A stretch of 32,129 bases of DNA from Hungatella sp. (GCA_022796015.1 JAAWHU010000041.1:1-32129); one strand, 5' to 3'; shown: positions 23,416 through 32,044, numbered from the stretch's first letter. Notes: generated from the letters alone by a model not told the origin. A program made the numbers and translations.

Positions 23416-26112
23416 GTGAAAAAGTGGTTTGAAATAATCTTTGACCATAGGATCAGCCTGCAGGAACGCATGTTCCGTGTTGTTACCGGTATCTGTATGG
23501 TTGCCCTGGTAATTATACTTCCTATGGGAAGAAGTCTTATGAATCTGCTGATTTTGGCGTCGAGTCTTGTCTGTATGGCAGCTGTGGTGAAGATCAGCAT
23601 TCAAAAGGAATGTATCAATTTGGGGGCTACCATCATTGCGGTACTGCTTCTCATGCTTTTCCCGGTAAGCTTTTTTGCGGCGGGAGGCTTTTACAGCGGA
23701 ATGCCGGAATGGTTTGTGCTTTGTTTCGTTTATATCAGCATTACCCTTGAGGGAAGGCGGAAGGCCTCGTTTCTCCTGCTGTGTACATTGGAGATCATGC
23801 TTTGCTATTACATTGCCTTTTCTTTCCCGGAATCTGTTGCACAGAATACAAAAGTCCATTCTTTTTTTGATTCTGCCGCTTCCGTCGTCATGGTGGGAAT
23901 GCTGACCAGCGTGCTGCTCTTATTTGTGACTAGGCTTTATGAAGAGGAGAACGAACTTTCCAGGCAGCAAAAAAAAGAAATCGAGGAATTAAATAAAGCG
24001 GAGAATAATTTTTTCTCCAGTATGAGTCATGAGATACGAACACCGATTAACACCATTATCGGCTTAAATGAGATTATTCTCAGAGGAGATATTCCGGAGG
24101 ATGTTGCCGAGAATGCAAAGAATATCCAGATTGCCAGCAAAATGCTTCTTACGCTTATTAACGATATTCTGGATCTGTCCAAGATCAAATCAAAAAAGAT
24201 GGAGATCGTAAATGTTTCCTATGAGACAGGGGCGCTTCTCTCGGAAATCGTCAATATGATCTGGATCAAGGCGAAAGAAAAAGGGCTGGAGTTCCGGCTC
24301 CATGTGGATTCCTCCATTCCAAGTATGCTCTGCGGCGATGAGGTGCGTATCAAACAGATTCTGATTAATCTGCTGAACAATGCCATAAAGTATACCAGCA
24401 AAGGAACGGTTACCCTCTCGATTCGGTGTGAGCGTGTGGCGCTGAACCGGGTGCGGGTCTGGTACTCTGTGGAGGATACCGGGCAGGGGGTAAAAAAAGA
24501 GAATATTCCCTATATTTTTAATGCGTTCAAACGAGTAAACGAAGAGAAAAACCGCCATATTGAGGGCACCGGACTTGGACTCAGCATTGTTCATCAGCTG
24601 GTGGATCTTATGGGCGGGGAAATCAGCGTCAACAGTGTCTATACCAAGGGGTCAACTTTCCTTGTGATGCTGGAACAAGATATTGTAGACGATAAAGAGC
24701 TGGGAACATTTACCTTGGCTTCCCGTGTAAGGGCCAATGCGGGAGAACAGTACAGGCAGAGCTTTGAAGCGCCCGAAGCACATATCCTGGTAGTGGATGA
24801 TAATGAAATGAATCTGATGGTAGTGAAAAAGCTGCTTTTACAGACAAAGATTCAGCTTGACACGGCCTTAAGCGGCGCTGAGTGTCTCAAGCTTACGCAG
24901 ATTCAGCATTATGACGCCATTTTAATGGATCATCTGATGCCGGAGATGGATGGGATACAGTGCCTTCATGCACTGCGTACACAGCCGGGAGGTTTGTGTC
25001 AGGATGTGCCTGTGATCGCCCTGACTGCCAATGCGGGAAGCGACAATCAGCTGCTGTATCGGAAGGAGGGCTTCAGCGGTTATCTGGCAAAACCGGTCAG
25101 CGGAGCCTTGCTGGAGGCGGGAGTTTTAAGTATTCTGCCCAAGGAGCTGGTAAAACTCAGCGAGGATGCCAGCCAGTCGGAGATCGGAAAAGACGTTCTG
25201 ATCTTTGAACAGACTCAGAGGCGTTCCCTTATGATTACAACAGACAGCGTGTGCGATCTTCCGGAATCCCTGACAGAGGAGTTTGGTATCCATGTATGCC
25301 CCTATTATGTCTGCACGGACCATGGAAGATTTCTGGATGAGCAGGAGTTAAAAGCAGATGAATTGCTGTCCCATATGGTTATGGGAAAGAACGGCTTTTC
25401 CCAGGCGCCGGATGTGGAGGATTATGAAAGATTCTTTGCAGAGAGACTGACAGAAGCTCAGAACATCATTCATATCACTATGGCAAAACATGTCAGCCAA
25501 GGGTATTCTAACGCCCTTGAGGCGGCAAAATCCTTTGAAAATGTTACGGTGCTGGACTCCGGCCATCTCTCCAGCAGTATGGGCTTGGCAGTGCTGTATG
25601 CCGCCTCCATGGCCGAGAATCATTATACAAAAACAGACATTGTGAAAGCCGTGAAAAAGCTGAGACATTATATTTCTTCTGCCTTTATTATTGACAGTAC
25701 TCATATGATGTGCCAGGCTGGCAAGATACCCAGACGGATACAGATTCTATGCGATGCACTGCTGCTGCACCCCGTGATTGTGCTTCGCAACAGCAAAATG
25801 TCTGTGGGCGCCATGGAGATAGGAAATTTTGCACATGTGGCAAGACGATATATAAGAAAACTTTTTATCAGCACCAGAAATATTGACCGGCGTATTCTGT
25901 TTATCACCTATGCCGGACTGGATAGAAAAAGTCTTCAGTATATTCAGGAACTGGTAAAGCAATACTGTCCTTTTGAGAGGGTTTATCTTCAGAAAGCATC
26001 ATCGGCCATTGCCTGCAACTGCGGCCCAGGCTCTTTTGGACTGCTGTTTATGAAAAAGAATGATGCAGTGATATCTTTTTCTGAAAATTCCAAGCAGGAC
26101 ACGGCAAATTAA
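23416..26112 (+). CDS. Membrane hybrid histidine kinase fused to a C-terminal DegV (FakB-like) domain, 898 aa
   Basis: Residues about 20-172 form about six membrane segments, followed by a coiled coil (about 175-197), HisKA with H205 (SSMSHEIRTPINT), HATPase with DTGQGV and GTGLGLSIV boxes (about 310-425), and a receiver (about 455-580) with D505 (LMDHLMPEMDG). From about 605 to 890 the protein is a DegV-family domain: MITTDSVCDLPESL, VTVLDSGHLSSSMG, FIIDSTHMMCQAGKI, LLLHPVIVL and the C-terminal GPGSFGLLF. DegV/FakB proteins bind a fatty acid, so the kinase may read or respond to a lipid. That is inference. There is no Hpt. The start is a GTG at 23416, with AGGAGGG 11 nt upstream, directly after the previous kinase gene. 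A strong terminator follows. Confidence 0.9.
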   Translation: MKKWFEIIFDHRISLQERMFRVVTGICMVALVIILPMGRSLMNLLILASSLVCMAAVVKISIQKECINLGATIIAVLLLMLFPVSFFAAGGFYSGMPEWFVLCFVYISITLEGRRKASFLLLCTLEIMLCYYIAFSFPESVAQNTKVHSFFDSAASVVMVGMLTSVLLLFVTRLYEEENELSRQQKKEIEELNKAENNFFSSMSHEIRTPINTIIGLNEIILRGDIPEDVAENAKNIQIASKMLLTLINDILDLSKIKSKKMEIVNVSYETGALLSEIVNMIWIKAKEKGLEFRLHVDSSIPSMLCGDEVRIKQILINLLNNAIKYTSKGTVTLSIRCERVALNRVRVWYSVEDTGQGVKKENIPYIFNAFKRVNEEKNRHIEGTGLGLSIVHQLVDLMGGEISVNSVYTKGSTFLVMLEQDIVDDKELGTFTLASRVRANAGEQYRQSFEAPEAHILVVDDNEMNLMVVKKLLLQTKIQLDTALSGAECLKLTQIQHYDAILMDHLMPEMDGIQCLHALRTQPGGLCQDVPVIALTANAGSDNQLLYRKEGFSGYLAKPVSGALLEAGVLSILPKELVKLSEDASQSEIGKDVLIFEQTQRRSLMITTDSVCDLPESLTEEFGIHVCPYYVCTDHGRFLDEQELKADELLSHMVMGKNGFSQAPDVEDYERFFAERLTEAQNIIHITMAKHVSQGYSNALEAAKSFENVTVLDSGHLSSSMGLAVLYAASMAENHYTKTDIVKAVKKLRHYISSAFIIDSTHMMCQAGKIPRRIQILCDALLLHPVIVLRNSKMSVGAMEIGNFAHVARRYIRKLFISTRNIDRRILFITYAGLDRKSLQYIQELVKQYCPFERVYLQKASSAIACNCGPGSFGLLFMKKNDAVISFSENSKQDTAN

Positions 26113-26123
26113 TTTTATGAAAC

Positions 26124-26157
26124 AGAGGAGGGAGACCGGGCAAAGTCTCCCTCCTCT
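26124..26157. terminator. Terminator between signalling operon and HAD gene
   Basis: AGAGGAGGGAGAC (26124-26136) and GTCTCCCTCCTCT (26145-26157) form a perfect 13-bp stem with an 8-nt loop, followed by TTTAT on the plus strand. It lies between two converging genes and directly abuts the HAD stop codon, so it probably serves both, more strongly the plus strand. Confidence 0.85.
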
Positions 26158-26814
26158 TTATAGGGAATTCTGGCTGATAAATTCGGCTACCAGGCCCAGA
26201 GAATCCAGAATTTTAAGGGTTTTCGCCGCATATTCCTTCTCGGGATACTTCATATCGGGAATGCAGATAACCCGGATGCCGGCAAGATAAGCAGCCTCAA
26301 TACCCATCTCGGAGTCTTCTAAAACCAGGGCCTCACAAGGCAGAACCCCAAGTTTTTCGCAGGCTCTTAAGTAGATCTCGGGGTCAGGCTTTCCCTTTTG
26401 GACCTCGTCGCCGCAGATAGAATCATCATAGTAAGGGGTAAGCCCTGCCTGGGACAGAATCCGGTCCACACGGCTGCGGGTGCTGGAAGTGGCAACTATG
26501 GTTTTGTAGTCATGCTCCTTCAGGTATTTTAACAGGTCTGTAAGGCCCCTTTTAAGAAGAATCCCTTCTCTGGCAAAGGTATCTTCCAGATACTGATGAA
26601 CTCTTCCCATGATTTCCTGAATGGGGAATTCCTGGCCGAAGCTGCTGCGAAAAATCTGATGAATTGCCGGAACCGGCCGCCCTAAAAGCTGTTTGTAAAA
26701 TTCCTTGTCTATGGTCACACCAAGTTTCCCGCATTCGGCAGCATATCCTTCATAAGTGACCCGCTCACTGTCAATCATCAATCCATCCATATCGAAAATA
26801 ATCGCTTTAATCAT
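26158..26814 (-). CDS. HAD-superfamily phosphatase (beta-phosphoglucomutase/CbbY-like), 218 aa
   Basis: All four HAD motifs are present: nucleophile region FDMDGLMIDSE (7-17, with D8 and the acid/base D10), TSS (about 112-114), Lys in KGKPDPEIY (about 143-151), and LEDSEMGIEAA (about 168-178). A cap domain (about 18-85) places it in the beta-phosphoglucomutase/phosphatase-like subfamily. It acts in the cytosol on a small phosphorylated metabolite that cannot be named from sequence. It is a single gene with its own promoter. GGGAGG lies 6 nt before the ATG. Confidence 0.9.
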   Translation of the reverse strand: MIKAIIFDMDGLMIDSERVTYEGYAAECGKLGVTIDKEFYKQLLGRPVPAIHQIFRSSFGQEFPIQEIMGRVHQYLEDTFAREGILLKRGLTDLLKYLKEHDYKTIVATSSTRSRVDRILSQAGLTPYYDDSICGDEVQKGKPDPEIYLRACEKLGVLPCEALVLEDSEMGIEAAYLAGIRVICIPDMKYPEKEYAAKTLKILDSLGLVAEFISQNSL

Positions 26815-26843
26815 ACTCGTCCTCCCATCTGCTTCTTGAATTT

Positions 26844-26872
26844 ATTATTATGCCCTTAAAAGGAAATGTCAA
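26844..26872 (-). promoter_or_regulatory. Promoter of the HAD gene
   Basis: On the minus strand a perfect TTGACA (26872-26867) is followed after 17 bp by AATAAT (26849-26844), 5 of 6 to consensus. The leader is about 20-25 nt. Confidence 0.7.
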
Positions 26873-26906
26873 GTTGAATTTTCACTGGGGAAATGGTATT
26901 ATTTTT

Positions 26907-27005
26907 AAAGCAGAACCCAGTCGGGGCCCATCCCTCCTGTGTTCTATGGTCTCATTTCCATGGTGCAAATGTCTTTTCCTGTAAGATATGGTCAGAATAT
27001 TCAGC
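26907..27005 (+). repeat. 99-bp dispersed repeat, copy B
   Basis: This matches the reverse complement of 1-99 at 93 of 99 positions, so the copies are inverted. It stands between a HAD gene and a membrane-protein gene, about 56 nt before the latter's start. TTGAGTTTCGCAATTA follows, as it does near copy A. No gene is disrupted by it. Confidence 0.85.
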
Positions 27006-27060
27006 CAAGTTTTGAGTTTCGCAATTATCTAAAAAATACCTAGCCAAGCAAGGAGCAAGC

Positions 27061-28455
27061 ATGAGAGAACAAAAGAGAAAACAGGGTTACCAAAGGGCCG
27101 TCTCCCTTGCGCCGTGGGGAATATTGACGGTACTGCTGCTTTTCTACTATCTTAAAGTCGATATTAATTACGGAGACGACGTGGAGTTTTTAAAGGCTCT
27201 GGATCACCAAAGCCTTTGGCAGTGGACTGCGGAAAGGTATCATACATGGAGTTCCAGAAATCTTATTGAAGCCGTGATGATCGTGTTTCAGATATGGGCG
27301 CCGGGGCTGTGGAGAGTGCTCAATGTGGCAATGTATGTGCTCATGGGGCATTTAATTGCACAACTTTTCACCGATGGAGGAGACCAGGTCAAATGGGTGA
27401 TCGCAGGGGGAATCATGATGCTGTTCGGCTGGGACCTTCATGATGCCGGCTATATTGCTTCCTCTCTCAACTATCTGTGGCCGGGGGTCTGCGCCCTTCT
27501 GGCTATGGTTCCTGTGAAAAAGCACATGGAGGGAATCGAACCTGCCGGGAAAGATTATCTCTTGTTGCTTCCTGCAGTGTTTGCCGCCAACGAAGAGCTG
27601 ACAGCGGTTTTCATCGCAGGCAGCGGGGCTGTGGTCATAGCATTTACTATCTGGAAAAGGAAGAAGGTTTCCCCGTATCTCTGGTATATGTGGCTTTTGG
27701 GAGCTGCCGGCCTTGTGTATATTATGACCTGCCCCGGCAATCAGGTACGCACAGCCAGGGAGATTGTCACTTGGTATCCCGAGTTTGTGAACCTCACGTT
27801 TTGTGAAAAGCTTGAGAACGGGTTTCTGTCTGCCAGCTACAGTCTTATCAGAAAAGGCAATTACCTGTATGTCTTTTTAACCATGCTCATGGCCATTCTG
27901 GCTGCCTCAGACTTTGTAACAGGGGAAGGGGGAATGGGGGGATTTGTGAGAGCTTTGTGGAAACACATAAGATATAAAAAGCTGCAGACATGGGTTTTCG
28001 GGGTTATTCTGTCTGTGACGGTGACTGCGCTGGGGTGTCTCAGGCCGATGACAGCCAGGCTGATTCCGGCGCTGTCCTCCGAAGATTATGTGGAGAGTCT
28101 CCTGGCAGATGGGCCTTTCGGCGGGGAGGCAGCGGTGTTTGCGGGACTGTGGGTAATTTTGTTTGTAGTCCTGTACCAGGCGGCAGGAGACAGGCAGAGA
28201 TTTTTCCGGGCCGGTTATATGATGCTCTTTGGGCTGTCATCCAAGACCGTTATGGGATTTTCGCCTACGGTATATGCGTCCGGCAACCGGACATGCTTTT
28301 TTATGCTTATGAGTACCATAGCCGTCACGGCAATTATGATGGACCGGGCAGCAGAAAGGCTTCCTGACCGGATTACCAAATGGGGGTCACGTCTCTACGG
28401 CCTTGCCGGAATTTATGTGATCGGATGTCAGGTGGCGGCAGTGTGGCGGATGTAG
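27061..28455 (+). CDS. Polytopic membrane protein, possible DUF6056/GtrII-like glycosyltransferase, 464 aa
   Basis: I count about ten or more hydrophobic segments across the whole length, starting at about residue 18-31. The short loop after TM1 contains NYGDDVEF (about 36-43) followed by the aromatic WTAERYHTWSSRNLIE (about 54-69). An acidic pair in the first external loop followed by a W..R...W..R pattern is typical of GT-C-fold lipid-linked sugar transferases and DUF6056-like proteins. A role in adding sugars to a surface polymer is therefore possible but not shown. AAGGAG lies 5 nt before the ATG. It is followed 14 nt later by trmO, so the two may be co-transcribed. Confidence 0.75.
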   Translation: MREQKRKQGYQRAVSLAPWGILTVLLLFYYLKVDINYGDDVEFLKALDHQSLWQWTAERYHTWSSRNLIEAVMIVFQIWAPGLWRVLNVAMYVLMGHLIAQLFTDGGDQVKWVIAGGIMMLFGWDLHDAGYIASSLNYLWPGVCALLAMVPVKKHMEGIEPAGKDYLLLLPAVFAANEELTAVFIAGSGAVVIAFTIWKRKKVSPYLWYMWLLGAAGLVYIMTCPGNQVRTAREIVTWYPEFVNLTFCEKLENGFLSASYSLIRKGNYLYVFLTMLMAILAASDFVTGEGGMGGFVRALWKHIRYKKLQTWVFGVILSVTVTALGCLRPMTARLIPALSSEDYVESLLADGPFGGEAAVFAGLWVILFVVLYQAAGDRQRFFRAGYMMLFGLSSKTVMGFSPTVYASGNRTCFFMLMSTIAVTAIMMDRAAERLPDRITKWGSRLYGLAGIYVIGCQVAAVWRM

Positions 28456-28469
28456 AGAAGGAGGCCCTT

Positions 28470-29150
28470 ATGAAGATCATCGGTCATATCAGAACAGATT
28501 TTCCGGACAAATTCGGTGTTCCCAGGCAAAGCGGGCTGGTGGAATCATTGGAGGGAACCATAATATTTCAACCGGAATATCGGAATTCGGAGGCAGTGAG
28601 AGGTCTGGAGGAATTCTCCCACATCTGGATTTTATGGCAGTTCTCCAGGTCAAAAAAGGACAACTGGTCCGCCACGGTGAAGCCTCCCAGGCTTGGAGGG
28701 AAGAAACGGGTAGGGGTATTTGCCACCAGGTCTCCTTACCGCCCCAATGATATCGGGCTGTCCTGCGTCCGCTTAAAGTCCATTGAAGAACATGAGCAGG
28801 AAGGCATGGTTCTTCATGTATGCGGCGCGGATCTTGTGGATGGGACTCCTATTTATGACATCAAACCCTATATCCCTTTTACGGACTGTCACCCTGAGGC
28901 TTCCCAGGGATACACCGGGAGGACAAGGGCCCACCAGCTTAAGGTGGTGTTCCCCCAGGAACTGCTTGGGAAGTATCCGCCGGAGAAACGGGAGGCTATA
29001 ATAGGGGTTCTGGCCCAGGACCCGCGGCCCGCCTATGTCAGGGATCCGCAGAGGCTTTATGGGGTGGCGTTTGCAGGCTTTGACGTAAGGTTTCAGGTGG
29101 AAGATGAATGCCTGACCGTGCGGGAGGTAGCACCCTTAAAGGCCCTTTAG
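28470..29150 (+). CDS. trmO: tRNA m6t6A37 methyltransferase TrmO (TsaA/UPF0066 family), 226 aa
   Basis: The SAM-binding beta-barrel signature is complete: an N-terminal IGHIRTDFPDKFGVPRQ, then GLEEFSHIWILWQF (about 49-62), RVGVFATRSPYRPNDIGLS (about 80-98) and DGTPIYDIKPYIPFTD (about 123-138). The family methylates N6-threonylcarbamoyladenosine at position 37 of certain tRNAs. At 226 aa it is close to the E. coli protein (235). I chose the ATG at 28470 because AAGGAGG (28458-28464) lies 5 nt before it. The open frame upstream lies inside the previous gene. Confidence 0.92.
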   Translation: MKIIGHIRTDFPDKFGVPRQSGLVESLEGTIIFQPEYRNSEAVRGLEEFSHIWILWQFSRSKKDNWSATVKPPRLGGKKRVGVFATRSPYRPNDIGLSCVRLKSIEEHEQEGMVLHVCGADLVDGTPIYDIKPYIPFTDCHPEASQGYTGRTRAHQLKVVFPQELLGKYPPEKREAIIGVLAQDPRPAYVRDPQRLYGVAFAGFDVRFQVEDECLTVREVAPLKAL

Positions 29151-29214
29151 AAACCCCGCAGAAATATGTACAAAAAGAGATTTAAAAGCATAGTATATTT
29201 GTGAAAAATAAGTA

Positions 29215-29232
29215 TTGATATTTTTTTAACGA
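29215..29232 (+). promoter_or_regulatory. Rex-like operator 1
   Basis: TTGATATTTTTTTAACGA fits the Rex layout TTGTTAA-N4-TTAACAA at 11 of 14 defined positions. It covers the -35 box of the adhE promoter. Rex represses fermentation genes, classically adhE, when NADH is low. Confidence 0.55.
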
Positions 29233-29243
29233 AGCAGTAAAAT
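29215..29243 (+). promoter_or_regulatory. adhE promoter
   Basis: TTGATA (29215-29220) and TAAAAT (29238-29243) are 17 bp apart, each 5 of 6 to SigA consensus. Transcription would start near 29250, giving a leader of about 75 nt. A Rex-like site overlaps the -35. Confidence 0.65.
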
Positions 29244-29256
29244 AAAATCACAAGAT

Positions 29257-29274
29257 ATGTTAAAAAAATATCAA
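29257..29274 (-). promoter_or_regulatory. Rex-like operator 2, inverted copy
   Basis: Its minus strand reads TTGATATTTTTTTAACAT, identical to operator 1 over 16 bp. It lies just after the expected start of transcription. The centres of the two sites are 42 bp apart, about four helical turns, suiting cooperative binding on one face. Confidence 0.55.
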
Positions 29275-29325
29275 TGTTACATCACATGTCAACCATGAAA
29301 CAAAATTTCATTATGGAGGTCCAGT

Positions 29326-31965
29326 ATGGCAAAGAATGAAAAAAACACCGTACCAGAAATCATCGACAGTGTGGAAGCGCTGACCGCTAAGATGAAGGCG
29401 ATGCGTGAAGCACAGAAGGTATTTGCTGCCTACACTCAGGAGCAGGTAGACAAGATCTTTTTTGAGGCTGCCAAGGCTGCCAATATGCAGCGGATTCCTC
29501 TGGCAAAGATGGCTGTTACAGAGACAGGCATGGGGGTTGTAGAGGACAAGGTAATCAAGAACAACTATGCGGCAGAGTATATTTATAATACTTACAAGAA
29601 TACAAAGACCTGCGGCGTTGTGGAAGAAGACAAAGCCTATGGTATCAAGAAGGTTGCAGAGCCAATCGGCCTTATTGCAGCAGTAATTCCTACTACTAAT
29701 CCTACATCTACAGCTATTTTCAAGACGCTGATTGCTTTAAAGACAAGAAATGCAATTATTATTTCCCCACATCCACGTGCTAAAAACTGTACCATCGCCG
29801 CAGCAAAGATCGTGCTGGATGCTGCCGTAAAGGCCGGAGCTCCAAAAGGAATCATCGGATGGATTGACGTGCCATCTCTGGAGCTGACCCAGGAGGTTAT
29901 GAAGAATTCGGATACGATTCTGGCCACCGGCGGCCCAGGTATGGTAATGGCAGCTTATTCTTCCGGAAAACCGGCACTGGGGGTAGGCGCCGGCAACACA
30001 CCGGTAATCATTGATGATACTGCCGATATCAAGATGGCCGTAAGCTCTATCATCCACTCCAAGACCTTTGACAATGGTATGATCTGTGCTTCCGAGCAGT
30101 CCGTGACGGTTCTGGAGCCTGTATACGATCAGGTTAAGAATGAGTTTGAAGTGAGAGGATGCTATTTCTTAAAAGGGGACGAGCTGAACAAGGTCCGCAA
30201 GACCATCCTGATCAACGGCGCGTTAAATGCCAAGATCGTTGGACAGAGCGCATACAAGATTGCCCAGCTGGCCGGAGTAGAGGTTCCTCAGAGTGCCAAG
30301 ATCCTCATTGGCGAGGTGGAGTCTGTGGATATCTCCGAAGAGTTTGCACATGAGAAGCTTTCTCCGGTATTGGCTATGTATAAGGCTAAAACCTTTGACG
30401 AGGCTATTGCCAAGGCTGAGAGACTGGTGGCAGACGGCGGTTACGGACATACGGCTTCCCTGTACATCGATGTGAGAGAGCAGGAGAAGATGGCAAAGCA
30501 TGCGGCTGCCATGAAGACCTGCCGTATCGTGATCAATACTCCTTCTTCCCACGGCGGAATCGGCGACCTGTACAACTTCAAGCTGACTCCCTCCCTGACC
30601 CTGGGCTGCGGCAGCTGGGGCGGCAACTCCGTATCCGAGAACGTAGGTGTGAAGCATCTGCTGAATATCAAGACCGTAGCCGAGAGGAGAGAGAATATGC
30701 TTTGGTTCCGTGCACCCGAGAAGGTATACTTTAAGAAGGGCTGTATGCCTGTTGCATTAGAAGAGTTAAAATATGTATTAGGAAAGAAGAGAGCCTTCAT
30801 CGTTACGGACTCCTTCCTGTATATGAACGGCTACACCAAGCCGATTACGGATAAATTAGATGAGATGGGCATTGTGTACCAGTGCTTCTCCAATGTTCAG
30901 CCTGATCCTACCCTGGCTAATGCACAGGAAGGCGCCAAAGCCATGACGGCATTCCAGCCTGATGTGATCATCGCTCTGGGCGGCGGCTCCGCCATGGATG
31001 CCGGCAAGATCATGTGGGTAATGTACGAGCATCCGGAGGTGGACTTCCAGGATATGGCAATGCGGTTTATCGACATCCGCAAGAGAGTCTACACATTCCC
31101 CAAGATGGGAGAGAAGGCTTACTTTGTTGCCATTCCCACATCCTCCGGTACAGGCTCTGAGGTAACGCCTTTTGCCGTTATCACAGATCAGGAGACCGGC
31201 GTAAAGTATCCTCTTGCCGATTATGAACTTCTGCCCAACATGGCAATCGTGGATACGGACAATATGATGAGCCAGCCTAAGGGACTGACCAGCGCTTCCG
31301 GCGTCGACGTTCTGACCCATGCCCTTGAAGCATATGCTTCTGTTATGGCTACAGACTATACGGATGGTCTTGCATTGAAAGCCATGAAAAATGTGTTTGA
31401 ATACCTTCCCACATGTTATAATGAAGGCAGCAATGTAGATGCCCGCCAGAAGATGGCAGACGCTTCTTGTCTGGCCGGTATGGCATTTGCCAACGCATTC
31501 CTGGGAGTATGCCACTCCATGGCTCATAAGCTGGGCGCCTTCCATCATCTGCCCCACGGAATTGCCAATGCCCTGCTGATCTCTCTGGTAGTAGAGTTCA
31601 ACTCCGCAGAGTGCCCGACTAAGATGGGAACCTTCTCCCAGTACCAGTATCCTCACACCCGCGCAAGATACGCAGAGTGCGCCCGGTTCATAGGCATCCA
31701 GGCAAAAGATGACGAAGAAGCCGTTAAGAAACTTATCGAGAAGATCGAGGAGCTGAAGGCAGCCGTAGGCGTAAAGAAGACTATTGCGGACTACGGCGTA
31801 GATGAGAAGTATTTCTTAGACACTCTTGACGAAATGGTAGAGCAGGCATTCGACGACCAATGTACCGGCGCCAACCCGAGATATCCTCTGATGAGCGAAA
31901 TCAAAGAAATGTACCTTAAGGCATACTATGGCGACGCTATGAGCAGTGCGAGGCAGGGCGAATAA
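29326..31965 (+). CDS. adhE: Bifunctional acetaldehyde-CoA/alcohol dehydrogenase AdhE, 879 aa
   Basis: It reduces acetyl-CoA to acetaldehyde and then ethanol with two NADH, regenerating NAD in fermentation. Residues 1-440 are the aldehyde dehydrogenase half, with catalytic C254 in NGMICASEQ. Residues about 455-865 are the iron-dependent alcohol dehydrogenase half, with the NAD loop GGGSAMDAGK (about 552-561) and iron ligands D661, H665, H730 and H744 (DVLTH, HSMAH ... PHG). AdhE normally polymerises into spirosomes. GGAGG lies 8 nt before the ATG. Codon use is more biased than in the neighbours, as in highly expressed genes. The last ten residues (DAMSSARQGE) look like an added tail encoded by repeat DNA. 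Paired Rex-like sites lie upstream. Confidence 0.98.
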   Translation: MAKNEKNTVPEIIDSVEALTAKMKAMREAQKVFAAYTQEQVDKIFFEAAKAANMQRIPLAKMAVTETGMGVVEDKVIKNNYAAEYIYNTYKNTKTCGVVEEDKAYGIKKVAEPIGLIAAVIPTTNPTSTAIFKTLIALKTRNAIIISPHPRAKNCTIAAAKIVLDAAVKAGAPKGIIGWIDVPSLELTQEVMKNSDTILATGGPGMVMAAYSSGKPALGVGAGNTPVIIDDTADIKMAVSSIIHSKTFDNGMICASEQSVTVLEPVYDQVKNEFEVRGCYFLKGDELNKVRKTILINGALNAKIVGQSAYKIAQLAGVEVPQSAKILIGEVESVDISEEFAHEKLSPVLAMYKAKTFDEAIAKAERLVADGGYGHTASLYIDVREQEKMAKHAAAMKTCRIVINTPSSHGGIGDLYNFKLTPSLTLGCGSWGGNSVSENVGVKHLLNIKTVAERRENMLWFRAPEKVYFKKGCMPVALEELKYVLGKKRAFIVTDSFLYMNGYTKPITDKLDEMGIVYQCFSNVQPDPTLANAQEGAKAMTAFQPDVIIALGGGSAMDAGKIMWVMYEHPEVDFQDMAMRFIDIRKRVYTFPKMGEKAYFVAIPTSSGTGSEVTPFAVITDQETGVKYPLADYELLPNMAIVDTDNMMSQPKGLTSASGVDVLTHALEAYASVMATDYTDGLALKAMKNVFEYLPTCYNEGSNVDARQKMADASCLAGMAFANAFLGVCHSMAHKLGAFHHLPHGIANALLISLVVEFNSAECPTKMGTFSQYQYPHTRARYAECARFIGIQAKDDEEAVKKLIEKIEELKAAVGVKKTIADYGVDEKYFLDTLDEMVEQAFDDQCTGANPRYPLMSEIKEMYLKAYYGDAMSSARQGE

Positions 31966-32005
31966 GAATATGCGTCGTGCTAGCACGAAAGCAGATTCTT
32001 ATTCG
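31959..32005 (+). other. Long hairpin enclosing the adhE stop codon
   Basis: CGAATAAGAAT (31959-31969) pairs with ATTCTTATTCG (31995-32005), and inside is a perfect 12-bp palindrome CGTGCTAGCACG (31976-31987). The stop codon (31963-31965) lies within the left arm. There is no U-tract on the plus strand, so it is not a typical terminator. It may stabilise the mRNA end or be part of a dispersed repeat element. Confidence 0.65.
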
Positions 32006-32016
32006 ACATGCATCAT

Positions 32017-32044
32017 AGGGCGACAGCCCTCCACTGAGATGGAG
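32017..32044 (+). other. Two short adjoining hairpins after adhE
   Basis: AGGGC-GACA-GCCCT (32017-32030) is followed at once by CTCCA-CTGAGA-TGGAG (32029-32044), sharing two bases, so the two are alternatives or stacked. They belong to the same repeat-rich tail and have no U-tract. Confidence 0.35.

Noticed and set aside
26907..27033. Insertion sequence end or transposase remnant
   Set aside because: No transposase-like reading frame or target duplication is visible. It was kept only as a dispersed repeat.
28380..28469. Longer start for TrmO
   Set aside because: It lies inside the membrane-protein gene. AAGGAGG points to the ATG at 28470, and the family begins with MKIIGHI-like residues.
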